DNA from: Dehalococcoidales bacterium
GTDB taxonomy: Bacteria > Chloroflexota > Dehalococcoidia > Dehalococcoidales > UBA2162
Direction: 5' to 3'
Length of the DNA stretch: 64,000 nt
Assembly (NCBI GenBank): GCA_016932435.1
Contig: JAFGCW010000043.1
Location: 11,617 to 75,616 of the forward strand
In this document: in pieces, positions 9,846 to 19,072 of the stretch
Layout of the letters: each line of letters starts with the position of its first letter
How positions within the stretch are numbered: position 1 is the first letter of the stretch
The notes under the pieces: model-generated
Told to the model about the DNA's origin: nothing
Database searches by the model: none
What the model saw: the letters and a program-made list of their open reading frames with translations, nothing else
Translations under genes and position numbers: made by a program

Positions 9846-11177
9846 CTAGTATCGACCGTATTTCTCGACCGAATCTATCATCGCTTTAACGTTTTGTGGT
9901 TTCATTTCCCCGTAGCCAGTTGTTGAAGAAGTCAGGATAAAGCCACCGTTCTTCCCGCAGACCTGTATCAGCTTTTTACAGTATTCTTCTACCTCTGAGG
10001 GAGAGCCGGCACAGAGTAATGAAACAGGCACATTACCTGCCAGGCAGGCACGGTCGCCAAGGATTTCCTTGGCTCGAAACATATCTGTGTCTTGAATACG
10101 GAGATAGAAAGTTCCCTTGGGAAATTCGGTAAGGTACTCCAGCTGGTTGTCCCGCCTTCCCTCCATGAGCATGGCGACGACATCGTATCCTAGGTCGAAT
10201 GTCATTTGAATCGCCCGCTTCCAGTTCGGCCAGACAAATTCCTCAAACTGCTTTATTGATAAAATGTCGTCGGAAACCCTGTGAGCTTCCGCGGATCCAC
10301 CTATTGCCGGCTTATCATCCTGGTGGACCGCCGGCTTCGCCCGTGAGATCCGAAATTCCAGGAACTTCTCGAGAGCTGCTTTCAACTTGTCCGGCTGGCG
10401 GAACATGTCTATAACGACGCCCCTGAAACCCCTGAAGCTATTGGAAAAGCCAGAGAAAGGCGGCTGGACTCCTCCCTGTCTCCGCCAGAAAGGATCCTGG
10501 GGGAAACCGAGTGATGCCATCTCCTGGTTAAAATCGCCAACCGCCTCGTTCCATTTCTTCTGTTCTTCACCGGCTCTTTTCATTGCCCTGGCAAACTGCT
10601 CGAATTCCGGTGAATCAAAGATTGTGACAATAAATTCCACAAATGTACCCAGTTCCATAATCGGTGGGAGATCAGCCAGCGGCTTCATCGAGTTATACAC
10701 TCGCGGCAGCAAGTAGCGGATTATATAATCGGACGGGTCGAAGAGAAAAAGGTCATACTCATCCTCTTTCATGAACTCCTGCTCGTTTATCTGGTGGGGA
10801 ACATTTGGTGGTAGTTTGCCCCCGGGATGCCAGTTGAAATTCGAATCAAGAATATCAAGGGCTGTACCAGCACCGGCCGTGATGGTACCATATGCGTCAG
10901 GCCCAAAATCAATAAGCATTCTCTTGAAAGCGCTCTTCAAGGCTGGAGCGTCATAGTACACGCTGGAGAAAGGTATGCCGGCGTATGCGCATGCCGGGTA
11001 GGTCCCGCCAAAGAGAACAGGTACTCTGTCCGGTACCTTGAGCGTAATGGCATCATACAGTCTCTTTTCCCTCTCCTGGTAAAGCTCCTCCACCGATTTG
11101 CCGTGTTTCTTCTCAATCTCTTCCCTTAATTTTTTATCATCGACCAATATTTCTTTTCTCGATTTTTCTGTTGACAT
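9846..11177 (-). CDS. Uroporphyrinogen decarboxylase-like (UroD/MtaA-type) protein 1
   Basis: The 443-residue protein belongs to the UroD superfamily by its pattern: the short N-terminal helix EIEKKHGKSVEELYQEREKR, the segment TLKVPDRVPVLFGG, and the C-terminal ILGDRACLAGNVPVSLLCAGSPSEVEEYCKKLI barrel end. Family members outside haem synthesis include cobamide-dependent methyltransferases (MtaA, CmuA) and uncharacterised anaerobic enzymes; none of the other porphyrin genes is here, so true HemE function is unlikely. A paralogue lies at 16297-17610. The start ATG follows AAAGGGGG. It is upstream of the collagen-tailed aldehyde oxidoreductase on the same strand. Confidence 0.8.
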   Translation of the reverse strand: MSTEKSRKEILVDDKKLREEIEKKHGKSVEELYQEREKRLYDAITLKVPDRVPVLFGGTYPACAYAGIPFSSVYYDAPALKSAFKRMLIDFGPDAYGTITAGAGTALDILDSNFNWHPGGKLPPNVPHQINEQEFMKEDEYDLFLFDPSDYIIRYLLPRVYNSMKPLADLPPIMELGTFVEFIVTIFDSPEFEQFARAMKRAGEEQKKWNEAVGDFNQEMASLGFPQDPFWRRQGGVQPPFSGFSNSFRGFRGVVIDMFRQPDKLKAALEKFLEFRISRAKPAVHQDDKPAIGGSAEAHRVSDDILSIKQFEEFVWPNWKRAIQMTFDLGYDVVAMLMEGRRDNQLEYLTEFPKGTFYLRIQDTDMFRAKEILGDRACLAGNVPVSLLCAGSPSEVEEYCKKLIQVCGKNGGFILTSSTTGYGEMKPQNVKAMIDSVEKYGRY

Positions 11178-11266
11178 ATAAAATCCCCCTTTGGTTGTTA
11201 AAATTTAACTATAACTAAATATCGAGTCCTAACGTCAGAATACCTTTTCGTCTTAAAGCCCTTTTT

Positions 11267-11373
11267 TCCCCTCGCCCTTGAAGGGAGAGGTTAGAGCCTG
11301 CCCCGTACTTGATAGGGGTTAAGGTGAATAATAAAATACCCCTCACTTTCATCTCTCCCGCAAGGGGAGAGAG
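11267..11373. repeat. Palindromic REP-like element
   Basis: CCCCTCGCCCTTGAAGGGAGAGG and CTCTCCCGCAAGGGGAGAG form two hairpins joined by GGGGTTAAGGTGA and CCCCTCAC. This organisation matches the dispersed CCCTCTCC...GGAGAGGG repeats seen in many genomes. It lies just past the stop of the kinase-STAND gene and may also serve as its transcript end. Confidence 0.55.
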
Positions 11374-11385
11374 ATTTGTAGTGAT

Positions 11386-14300
11386 TTACGCCTTCAGTAT
11401 ATCCTTCCGCCTTAACGCCCTCTCCAGAGACGGCTGCATCTTCATCTCGCGGAATTCCTTGATGGCGAAGTCGAGATGTTCGAGGGCTTCCGCTTTTTCT
11501 TTCGGGAAATAGTCCAGCAGCAGTTCAGCGAAGTTCAGGTGAGTGAGGGCGAGTTCGGGTCGGAAATTCATCTCTGTGCATATCCTGAATGAGGTTTTGT
11601 AGTGTTCACGGGCGTCATCGGGTTTTCCGAGAAGGACTGCTGCATTTCCGAGTTGCCGCGGGATAGAGGTTGGGACATCCGTACCATTTGTATATAATCC
11701 CGGTATATTCAACCGGTTATATAGTAGTTCAGTCACTTTTTTGTGACCGGCAAGGATACTCGCTTCGAAGAAGAAGGTATCCATCCAGGTCATGATAGAA
11801 TCTTCGTCAGTTCCAATACCGGGCCGGTTAATCACATCTCTTTCCAGTATTTCCGAGACTTTTTCGAACTCTCCCCAATGGGCTAACATTAAACTCTGTC
11901 TGGCTCCCGCCCACATTTCTTCGGGATTCCAAAAGTCCGGGTGCCACTCCTCCAGGTCCTCCGGTGAAATCCCCATATACAGGTACGCCCTGAAACCACC
12001 GCTCCTGACAGGGATGATAGCTATGCCTAATATGTCATCTTCTTCTCCCATCATTCGCAGCCGGTCAGATATGGCGACAGCTTCTTCAAGGTGTCCGTCA
12101 AGTAGCGCCCGTACGGATTCTGTTTCAACTGATACAAATCGCGTATTTGTGTCCTCTGTGTAGCCGGCTATGCCGCATATTTCATCCCAGACTTCTTCAG
12201 CCCGGTCTCGTTTCCCTGACATCAGGAACGCGGAAGCAGCAGCACGCAACGTACCTGTTAGAAAACTACGATTTTTGATGTCCGAATGATTCATAGCCAT
12301 AAACTCTTCGGCTATTTGTAATCGTTTTTCAACATATCTTGGGACCTGTGTAACCGCCTGTGCCCTCTGGCAGGCATAAGTTATGGCGTCAGGATCTTCA
12401 AGGTGACGGGCGAGGTCAAGAGCATCAAAGATGAGTTCTTCTCTTGCTATCAGGTTGTGCCATTCAGAAAAACTCGTTGCCTTGAAAAGGTCGGCGTATA
12501 CACGGCCAATCGTACCCGGCAATGCATACCTGTCGGCTCGTTCAACCCATTGGGTTAGACTCGGGCTGGTTACCGTTGTCATTCCGCTTTGAAAGAAAAT
12601 AGCCCAATATGCATACAAACATACCCTGATTATCCGGTCGTTGTCACCGATACTTTCGGCCAGAGAGAATGCTTCCGGTGCAACCGTGTCAATAATCCGG
12701 TTCACGTCCGGTACGTTAAGTAACGTTTCGCACAGATTGAACATCAACTCGAATCGCTTGACCTTGTTATCCGGATCAAGTATTTCCTGTACTTTTATGG
12801 TCTGATCGAGTAATCGTACAGCTTCACCATAGGCGTAAACATTCATAGCCCTTACGGCAGCCATTTCCCCATATTTCACTGCCTTTTCAAGATCAGCGGG
12901 ATCGGTTGACTGGGAGAAATGTTCTGCGAGTTCGGCAGCATGCTCAGCCAGTCGTTTCTCGTACTGCTTTTCAAGAGCACGGGCTACCTGCTGGTGGAGG
13001 CGCAGGCGCTGGGGTGCGATCATCTCTTCATAAAGCGTCTGGCGGAAGAAGGCGTGGGTGAAGCGGTAATGTACCAAGCCTACCTGCTTTCTCTCTTCAA
13101 GTACAGCGGTCTGAATGGCTTCTTTCAGGGCATTGATGAATGTATCTTCGTCTATATCCGTGATGAGTCTCAGAGTATCCAGTGAGAATTCACGTCCGAT
13201 GACGGCGGCTATCGAAAGAAGCTGGTTGCATTCTTTACTGAGGAGTGTCAAGCGTTTTCCGATGACGTCTCTTAATCCTTCGGGTATATTCATTTCAAGG
13301 GGTGTGTCTTTGGCAGGTTTCCATTTACCCTCTTCCTGTTGTATCAGGCCTTCCTCGGCGAGGTAGCGAATCACTTCCTGGACAAACAGGGGATTTCCTT
13401 CCGTCTGGCGGTGGACGACATCGGCCAGCCCATGGGGAATCTCTTCACGGGTGATGCCGGAAAGCATCCTCCTGACTTCATCGACGTTCAGACCACGCAG
13501 GAGTACCCTTCCGAACGTCGAGATGCGTCTCAGTTCAGCAAGCGCCGCCGATAAGGGATGGTTCCTGTCTACCTCCACATCTCTGTATGTACCAACGAGA
13601 AGCAGTCGTGTACCGCTAAGGTTTCGTGATACATAGGAAAGCATCTCGAGAGTGCCCTTGTCGGCATCGTGGAGGTCTTCGAGGATGACCAGCATCGGTT
13701 TGACGGCGGCGGCATTTCTCAGGAAGGAGGTGACTGCCTGAATCAGCCGGTAGCGGTCTTCCTCCGGATTCTGGGCTTCTCTCGGTTCTAGATGGAGTTT
13801 TTCCCGTATTTCAGAGACTATCCTTGCTACATCGGTAGCACCTGAACCGAGTTCTTTTTTCAGGTCTTCAGTGTCTCTATCAAGGACGTACGAACGTATA
13901 GCTTCGACGAAGGCAAGATAGGGGAGTGACAGGGAGCCTTCTTCATAACAATTACCGGTTAACGTCTTTCCACCTTTTAATGTAACGAAGGTAGAGAGCT
14001 GGTCGCAAACAGCAGTCTTACCGATGCCCGGCTCTCCTACCACCATCATCAAAGCACCCCGACCCGAGGTCGCTCCGTCGAAGGCATTCTGAAGTTGTTT
14101 TAACTCATTCTCCCTGCCAACGAATATACGACGATACAAGGGATTTTCAGTTGGTGCTTGTGTTTCTACCGACTTTTCCCTGATAGCACCCTTTTGAATG
14201 GACTCAAGAGCAGCCAGGACATCCTTTGCCGAACCGGGTCTCTTCTCAGGATCTTTCTCAAGGAGAAGCATTATCAGCGACTCGAAAGCAGGCGGCAGGT

Positions 14301-15213
14301 CAGCCCGGTGCCAGGTAGGAGATATCGGCTGGGTGTTGATATGCTGGCCGATAATAGACACGGAGTCGTCACCGACGAACGGCGGTCTTCCGGTCACCAT
14401 CTCATAGAGCATGGCCCCGAGTGAATAGAGGTCTGCTTTCGGTGTTACCTCACCTCCCATTGCCTGTTCCGGCGGCATGTATGAGACGGTACCTACCATC
14501 ATTCCTTCCATGGTAAGTCTTGAGACGTCAATCATCACCGCCAGACCGAAATCGCCTATCTTTGCAGAGCCGTCATCGGTTAACCATACATTACCCGGTT
14601 TCAGGTCACGGTGGATAACACCTTTCGAGTGAGCGAATACCAGTCCCTGGCAGACTGCCCTGGCGATGGATATGGTCTGGTCGAGGGGGAGTTTATGATC
14701 GGGGGCTTTTTCGATAAGACCTTCGACATCGCCGCCGCCCATGAGGGGGATGACAATATATGGCTGGTCGTTTATTTCACCCATGTCGAAGATAGAGACG
14801 ATGTGGGGATTATCACCCAGTTTACCCATGGCCTGGGCTTCGCGGGTGACGCGTTTCCTTGCGTCCTGATCGAGGTTTTCAGTCTTGATGAGTGCGAAGG
14901 CGACGTCCCTGTCGAGTACCTTGTCGTGGACAAGGTAGACCTTCTTCTTACCGCCTTCACCGAGTTTCTTTTTCACCTTGTAGCGGTCGTTAACGAACGA
15001 GGTGGGTTCGGCGGTAGATGGTTGAGAGGTAGCAGGAGGTTCGTGTGATACGGGTTCGGTTAACTGGCAGCCGCATTCGTGGCAGAATTTTATCCCGATG
15101 GGATTCGGGTGGCCGCATTGAGGGCATACAAGTTCATCCTGCAACGATTTTCCACATTCGCCGCAGTACTTGACACCTTCCGGATTATCAGCCTGACAGT
15201 GCGGACACTTCAT
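11386..15213 (-). CDS. Zinc-ribbon / Ser-Thr kinase / STAND ATPase / TPR regulator
   Basis: The 1275-residue protein is a one-piece signalling device. Two zinc ribbons come first (C3, C6, C17, C20 and C30, C33, C44, C47), then a full Hanks kinase at about 78-345 (glycine loop GEGGKKKVY, catalytic IHRDLKPGN, DFG, MPPEQ), then an AAA/STAND module starting FVGRENEL with Walker A GEPGIGKT and Walker B LVILEDLHD, and a long helical TPR-like C-terminus. Key kinase residues are all present. No DNA-binding or cyclase domain is visible. The ATG at 15211-15213 follows AAGGAG; the longer frame to 15327 has no ribosome-binding site. Two decayed 3' ends of relatives lie nearby. Confidence 0.88.
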   Translation of the reverse strand: MKCPHCQADNPEGVKYCGECGKSLQDELVCPQCGHPNPIGIKFCHECGCQLTEPVSHEPPATSQPSTAEPTSFVNDRYKVKKKLGEGGKKKVYLVHDKVLDRDVAFALIKTENLDQDARKRVTREAQAMGKLGDNPHIVSIFDMGEINDQPYIVIPLMGGGDVEGLIEKAPDHKLPLDQTISIARAVCQGLVFAHSKGVIHRDLKPGNVWLTDDGSAKIGDFGLAVMIDVSRLTMEGMMVGTVSYMPPEQAMGGEVTPKADLYSLGAMLYEMVTGRPPFVGDDSVSIIGQHINTQPISPTWHRADLPPAFESLIMLLLEKDPEKRPGSAKDVLAALESIQKGAIREKSVETQAPTENPLYRRIFVGRENELKQLQNAFDGATSGRGALMMVVGEPGIGKTAVCDQLSTFVTLKGGKTLTGNCYEEGSLSLPYLAFVEAIRSYVLDRDTEDLKKELGSGATDVARIVSEIREKLHLEPREAQNPEEDRYRLIQAVTSFLRNAAAVKPMLVILEDLHDADKGTLEMLSYVSRNLSGTRLLLVGTYRDVEVDRNHPLSAALAELRRISTFGRVLLRGLNVDEVRRMLSGITREEIPHGLADVVHRQTEGNPLFVQEVIRYLAEEGLIQQEEGKWKPAKDTPLEMNIPEGLRDVIGKRLTLLSKECNQLLSIAAVIGREFSLDTLRLITDIDEDTFINALKEAIQTAVLEERKQVGLVHYRFTHAFFRQTLYEEMIAPQRLRLHQQVARALEKQYEKRLAEHAAELAEHFSQSTDPADLEKAVKYGEMAAVRAMNVYAYGEAVRLLDQTIKVQEILDPDNKVKRFELMFNLCETLLNVPDVNRIIDTVAPEAFSLAESIGDNDRIIRVCLYAYWAIFFQSGMTTVTSPSLTQWVERADRYALPGTIGRVYADLFKATSFSEWHNLIAREELIFDALDLARHLEDPDAITYACQRAQAVTQVPRYVEKRLQIAEEFMAMNHSDIKNRSFLTGTLRAAASAFLMSGKRDRAEEVWDEICGIAGYTEDTNTRFVSVETESVRALLDGHLEEAVAISDRLRMMGEEDDILGIAIIPVRSGGFRAYLYMGISPEDLEEWHPDFWNPEEMWAGARQSLMLAHWGEFEKVSEILERDVINRPGIGTDEDSIMTWMDTFFFEASILAGHKKVTELLYNRLNIPGLYTNGTDVPTSIPRQLGNAAVLLGKPDDAREHYKTSFRICTEMNFRPELALTHLNFAELLLDYFPKEKAEALEHLDFAIKEFREMKMQPSLERALRRKDILKA

Positions 15214-15664
15214 ATTAAACTCCTTTAAAAAACACGTGTGTATCAGTGTACGAGGATTACATAACGATGTCAAGATGATAACGGTATAACAGGTTTTACC
15301 TCTGTTGCAGAGATTCAGTTCCAGCAAATCGGAAATCTCTATGTAAACTTGACAAGTATACCGTTACTATTAGATAATAATTAACTTTCGTTCATTTAAC
15401 GAGAAAGCCAGAGTTTAACGAAAGGTATAAAACCGGGTAAATGTATTTTCGTTACAAGGTGTGATTCATCATGTTGAGGTTGAAATTTAGTATATAAAGA
15501 TAATACTCGCATTAAAAATTAGAACTGGCAGTTAGTAATACAGGATGTTAATAAACGTTCGTTTACAGATAATCCACTCATCTATCTTCTAATAACTGGT
15601 TGATGTAAGTTAATCAACGATGGAGAGTTACTAAAAATTATTGGCTGATAAAAGAAATGTTTAT
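15214..15664. other. AT-rich gap without a gene
   Basis: About 450 bases separate the kinase-STAND gene from the small membrane protein gene. No frame of useful length, RNA gene or strong hairpin is seen. It should hold the kinase gene promoter (minus strand) and the promoter of the small plus-strand gene. Confidence 0.5.
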
Positions 15665-15680
15665 GAGGTGATGGTGTGTA

Positions 15681-15860
15681 ATGGTAATAAATAGAGTCTC
15701 AGATAAAACCAAAATTCTTTATGCTTTTGCAATAGCCTGGGCAATTATCGGCGTGGTTATTGTGGCACTACTCAATTTATCACCATGGATTCTTGGTATA
15801 CCTTTACTTATATTACTCATACCTACATTTGTCTTTACTGTTTCTGATATCTTTTATTAA
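15681..15860 (+). CDS. Small two-helix membrane protein
   Basis: A 59-residue frame begins with ATG after GAGGTGAT (15665-15672) and ends with TAA at 15858-15860. Two hydrophobic segments (about residues 13-31 and 34-53, split by the SPW turn) predict a helical hairpin in the membrane. No family is recognised. A perfect 14-bp terminator-like hairpin starts 40 bases after the stop, which supports an independent transcript. It stands alone on the plus strand among minus-strand genes. Confidence 0.55.
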   Translation: MVINRVSDKTKILYAFAIAWAIIGVVIVALLNLSPWILGIPLLILLIPTFVFTVSDIFY

Positions 15861-15900
15861 TTATTAATAGAGCCTATAACAAAATTAACCGGTAAAAAAT

Positions 15901-15931
15901 AAGAGGTCGCGAAGATTCTTCGCGACCTCTT
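15901..15931. terminator. Bidirectional terminator hairpin
   Basis: A 14-bp perfect stem (15901-15914 with 15918-15931) has a 3-base loop. On the minus strand the stem is followed by a T-rich stretch (complement of AAAAAAT), so it fits the end of the minus-strand genes and can also stop the small plus-strand gene. Confidence 0.75.
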
Positions 15932-16070
15932 CAGGTCAGACTGTCCTGACGGCTACCTGTACGTCCGATGCAGCCGCCAAATTTATTCACTTTGGAAATT
16001 GCCGTGATACGGAACGCTGTTTTTCAGAGGTTATCAAGGTTGTCGTCCCGGTTCCCTTCTACAGATAATA

Positions 16071-16271
16071 TTACTCATCACGCTTATTGATCTGCATTAT
16101 GACCATGGCTATCATCATGACAAGAAAACCGCCGCCGAGGCCAACGAACATGCCGCCGGGGATGTTATCGACGAAGAATCCGACACCCATACCGAGAAGG
16201 AGACCACCGGGTATGGCTATTCCCGCTATACCCCACTGCTTGTTCTTTTCCCATGAATTGTTGTCAGGCAT
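16071..16271 (-). CDS. Small glycine-rich membrane protein, AtpZ/AtpI-like
   Basis: The 66-residue protein has two hydrophobic segments separated by a short polar turn (FVDNIPGG), with glycine zipper patterns GGLLLGMGVGF and GGMFVGLGGGF, and a charged tail NKRDE. This resembles the small AtpZ/AtpI helical-hairpin proteins, but no ATP synthase genes are nearby, so the relation is only structural. The ATG follows AAGGAGGG. It starts 25 bp after the UroD-like protein 2 stop on the same strand and is probably co-transcribed. Confidence 0.6.
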   Translation of the reverse strand: MPDNNSWEKNKQWGIAGIAIPGGLLLGMGVGFFVDNIPGGMFVGLGGGFLVMMIAMVIMQINKRDE

Positions 16272-16296
16272 ACTATCCCTCCTTACACTACCGGTA

Positions 16297-17610
16297 TCAA
16301 GGACTGTATTTTTTAACAGAGTCTACCATCGCTTTTACGTTTTCCGGTTTGGCGTAGTCCGAGGCGCTGCCGACTCCCATAATATATCCTCCACCCTTGC
16401 CGACCACTTTAATGAGTTTCCTGCAGTATTCATCCACATCCTGCGGAGAGCCTGCCTGTAGTATGGTGGGAGGGACTCCTCCCTGGATACACATGTGACC
16501 GCCAAGGATTTCCTTGGCCTTGAAAACGTTGGTTTTTTCACAGTGGAATATGACTTTGCCTTTCGGTAGATCGAGGAGGTACTCCAGGCGATTGTCCCAG
16601 ATGCCTTCCCAGAAAGGAGCAGCGATAAAACCGAGTTCGACGTTCTTCTCGATGCATTGTTTCAGATGAGGCCAGTAGAATTTCTCGAACTGAGCATCCG
16701 ACATAAAACCGTCGGAACCGCGGTGAAGGGGCATTCCGGCTCTGCGGAGTCTTCCTTTCGGGTCCGGTTCTACCGGTACACATATGGAAATCCACCATTC
16801 CATTACCCGGTTACAGGCTTCGAGAAGCTGGTCGGGACGACGGTACATATCGAGCATAATGCCACGCATCCCCCTCAGGCGGTCGGAAATCACGTCGAAT
16901 GGTGTGAAGGTAATGCCGCGTCCCTGTCCCATCGGCGGCGCCGGGAAACCGAGTTGTGCCATTTCCCGGGAGAACGCCATGTTTTCCTGCATAAGCCTGG
17001 TCTGTTCTTCCTGTACTTTCAGGAGGATTTCACCGATCTTCCGGTACTCGGGCGATGTCAGGATTCCGGTGAGTCCCTGGATCCCCATGCCGAAGATGAG
17101 GGTTCTCAATGGCGGAAGTTTCGGTAGGGGTGCAAGAAGGCCGTAGGTACGCGGCAGGTAATAACGCAGTACGAAATCGGAAGGGTCTTCCAGGAAGAGA
17201 TCGTATTCATCAGTCTTCATATATTCCGCTTCGACGAACTGGAATGACAGGTCGTCCGGCTGGTTGCCGCCGGGCCATCGATATTGCTTGTCATCCAGCA
17301 TTTCCATGACGGTGCCGGAGCTCATCGGCCCCATTGCCATGGCGTCGTCCGGTTCAAAGTCGAGAAGCGTTTTCTTGCTGGCTTCCCTGTAAGCAGCCTG
17401 GTCGTAATACATTGAGGAAGCCTTAAGGCCGGCATACCGGGCTGCGAACACACCGGTTCCCAGGGTAACCGGAACTCTGTCAGGCTCTCTTAACTCGATA
17501 GCGTCCCTTACCCTCTTCTCTCTCTCCTCAACCAGTTGCTGTATCGACTTACCATGTTTTTTCTCTATTTCGTCGATAAGCTTTTGTGTATTATCCGTAT
17601 CTTGTGCCAT
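16297..17610 (-). CDS. Uroporphyrinogen decarboxylase-like (UroD/MtaA-type) protein 2
   Basis: The 437-residue protein is a clear paralogue of the one at 9846-11177: it shares IEKKHGKS near the N-terminus, the EPDRVPVTLG segment and the C-terminal AKEILGG...AGSPQDVDEYCRKLIKVVGKGGG region. It has FHCEKTN and HMCIQGGVP near the barrel end, giving His and Cys residues that could bind zinc as in MtaA-type methyltransferases; paralogue 1 lacks the HC pair. Substrate unknown. The ATG follows AGGAG at good spacing. The two copies flank the kinase-STAND gene. Confidence 0.8.
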   Translation of the reverse strand: MAQDTDNTQKLIDEIEKKHGKSIQQLVEEREKRVRDAIELREPDRVPVTLGTGVFAARYAGLKASSMYYDQAAYREASKKTLLDFEPDDAMAMGPMSSGTVMEMLDDKQYRWPGGNQPDDLSFQFVEAEYMKTDEYDLFLEDPSDFVLRYYLPRTYGLLAPLPKLPPLRTLIFGMGIQGLTGILTSPEYRKIGEILLKVQEEQTRLMQENMAFSREMAQLGFPAPPMGQGRGITFTPFDVISDRLRGMRGIMLDMYRRPDQLLEACNRVMEWWISICVPVEPDPKGRLRRAGMPLHRGSDGFMSDAQFEKFYWPHLKQCIEKNVELGFIAAPFWEGIWDNRLEYLLDLPKGKVIFHCEKTNVFKAKEILGGHMCIQGGVPPTILQAGSPQDVDEYCRKLIKVVGKGGGYIMGVGSASDYAKPENVKAMVDSVKKYSP

Positions 17611-17746
17611 TAAGTACTCCTGAATATCAATATTATGAAGTGATAGTTTTTATACAAACAATCGGATTCATCATATAAAAAGTAGACATCTTTCGTCAAA
17701 AAAATATTCGTTTGGATACTTCACAACCGGGACTTGATGCGTGTAG

Positions 17747-17752
17747 TATAAT
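17747..17752 (+). promoter_or_regulatory. -10 element of a short plus-strand transcript
   Basis: A perfect TATAAT lies 4 bases before the short frame or RNA that ends at the 17870 terminator. No good -35 is found at 16-18 bases, so the promoter is weak or activator-dependent. Confidence 0.4.
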
Positions 17753-17756
17753 AAGT

Positions 17757-17867
17757 ATGAAGGCAGGTGGGGTGGAAGACAGTCTAAGCGGTGCCTTCGA
17801 AAAGGAGATGAGCCAATGGACGAAAGTAGAGGGCGGAGGTCCTCCGACTAAAAGCAAAGGACCATAG
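17757..17867 (+). ncRNA. Candidate small RNA or leaderless 36-residue microprotein
   Basis: Between a TATAAT (17747-17752) and a strong plus-strand terminator there is room for one transcript of about 145 bases. It contains an open frame from ATG 17757 to TAG 17865 whose product ends GGGPPTKSKGP; if translated it would be leaderless because the expected start of transcription falls at the ATG. Inside lies the self-complementary CGGAGGTCCTCCG and an AAGGAG. No known RNA family is recognised. It could equally be a regulatory RNA without translation. It sits alone on the plus strand between the UroD-like and decarboxylase-like genes. Confidence 0.4.
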
Positions 17868-17869
17868 AG

Positions 17870-17905
17870 AAGAGGGGGTACTTTAAGTGCCCCCTCTTTT
17901 ATTAT
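17870..17905 (+). terminator. Intrinsic terminator, plus strand
   Basis: A 13-bp stem (17870-17882 with 17886-17898, one G-U pair) has a 3-base loop and is followed by TTTTATT. Only the plus strand has the T-run, so it ends a plus-strand transcript rather than the decarboxylase-like gene. Confidence 0.75.
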
Positions 17906-17948
17906 CGAATCTTCTGTTTCCATCGGTCATATCAAGCCGCCCCAGCGG

Positions 17949-18737
17949 TTATTCTTCCCACTGATGAACGACTTCTCCCAGGCCAAGTCCTCCTGTCATC
18001 GAACCTTTAGTTATATTCATTTTCGCACCGAGAACCTTGACAGGACCGAAGAAGGTAAGCAGATCGTGAGGTCCATCGAAGAACTCAACGGTAGCGGTTC
18101 CCGCGGTACTCGTCCGAGTCGATCCCGGAGTAAGCGGCGGAGGTGTACCGGGCGTAAATTCGCCGCCGATACGGACAAGCTGGGTCAGGGGTGGAACCGC
18201 CGCAGATGCGTTGGGAACACGCTTGACCAGGTATACCGGAAACATGACCGGCCATTCGACCTCAGGAACGGAATCCGAGATCGTGTATTCGACCTTCATC
18301 AGAGGAAGACTGCTCTGGTCTTTCTGCTTGTTGCAGGTGACGGTCCAGCCGGTATCGGTCTGAGTCCAGACGATTTCCGCCATCTTCTTCGGCCAGCCCC
18401 AGATTTCACGCCCAGCGATAAGTCCCATATCACAGTCTATATATTCAATGAGTGTAGTGGAGCCTGTTTTATCTTCACATTTTATAGGAGCGTTGATCTG
18501 GATTTCGTGGACGTTGAAGCCTTCACAGTCCGGACTCCACCCCATCTGTAGAACGAACAAATCGTTATCAGTGTTCTTCTCAAGCGGCTTTGCCAGGGCA
18601 CGCTCAATGGCTCCGGACGAAGCCTGGCACAGGAACTGGAGTTCATGGTTATCATTAAAACGGTGGGGAAGAGGTGGATACGGAGGTGAAAACTCGGGTG
18701 AGGGAATGAAATCCGGCCAGGTTTTCTGCTCAGACAT
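17949..18737 (-). CDS. Acetoacetate decarboxylase family protein
   Basis: The 262-residue protein carries the acetoacetate decarboxylase core GREIWGWPKKMAEI. In the clostridial enzyme the first of two adjacent lysines (here K117) forms the Schiff base and the second lowers its pKa, and both are present. The protein could decarboxylate acetoacetate to acetone, but many family members are unrelated decarboxylases, aldolases or hydratases. No CoA-transferase or thiolase is adjacent, so a solvent pathway is not supported. A Pro/Thr/Gly loop (TPGTPPPLTPGS) is unusual. The ATG follows AAAGGAG. Confidence 0.8.
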   Translation of the reverse strand: MSEQKTWPDFIPSPEFSPPYPPLPHRFNDNHELQFLCQASSGAIERALAKPLEKNTDNDLFVLQMGWSPDCEGFNVHEIQINAPIKCEDKTGSTTLIEYIDCDMGLIAGREIWGWPKKMAEIVWTQTDTGWTVTCNKQKDQSSLPLMKVEYTISDSVPEVEWPVMFPVYLVKRVPNASAAVPPLTQLVRIGGEFTPGTPPPLTPGSTRTSTAGTATVEFFDGPHDLLTFFGPVKVLGAKMNITKGSMTGGLGLGEVVHQWEE

Positions 18738-19072
18738 TAGTGTACTCCTTTGCTTGATGACTGCAATCCGATTGTTTCGGCAAGTATAGAATCAGGGAAA
18801 ATATTTGTCAAAAGTAAGTACATGATTAGCGTGGGCTGCTGATACCCTAATAAGAGGAAATACTTTTCGCTGGTAATCCTCCTTTTAAACAGGATTGTCA
18901 GCCCGAAGTTTTAATAATTACATTTATTTTTTATGTATATTACTAACGGTAACACAGTGGATACTTATATAAAATACGTCGTAATACTGAGAAATATTGA
19001 GTAATCCATTGAAAAATAATAGATAATTCGCTCTTAAACATGTTCAATATTTATAAATCTAAATATACTGCT
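18738..19072. other. AT-rich divergent gap
   Basis: This stretch separates the decarboxylase-like gene from the TetR gene. No frame or RNA gene is seen. It should contain the promoter of the minus-strand gene; the last part leads into the TetR promoter. Confidence 0.5.

Noticed and set aside
17696..17923. A 75-codon minus-strand frame
   Set aside because: It crosses the plus-strand terminator and short transcript and has low-complexity Pro/Leu content; no ribosome-binding site.
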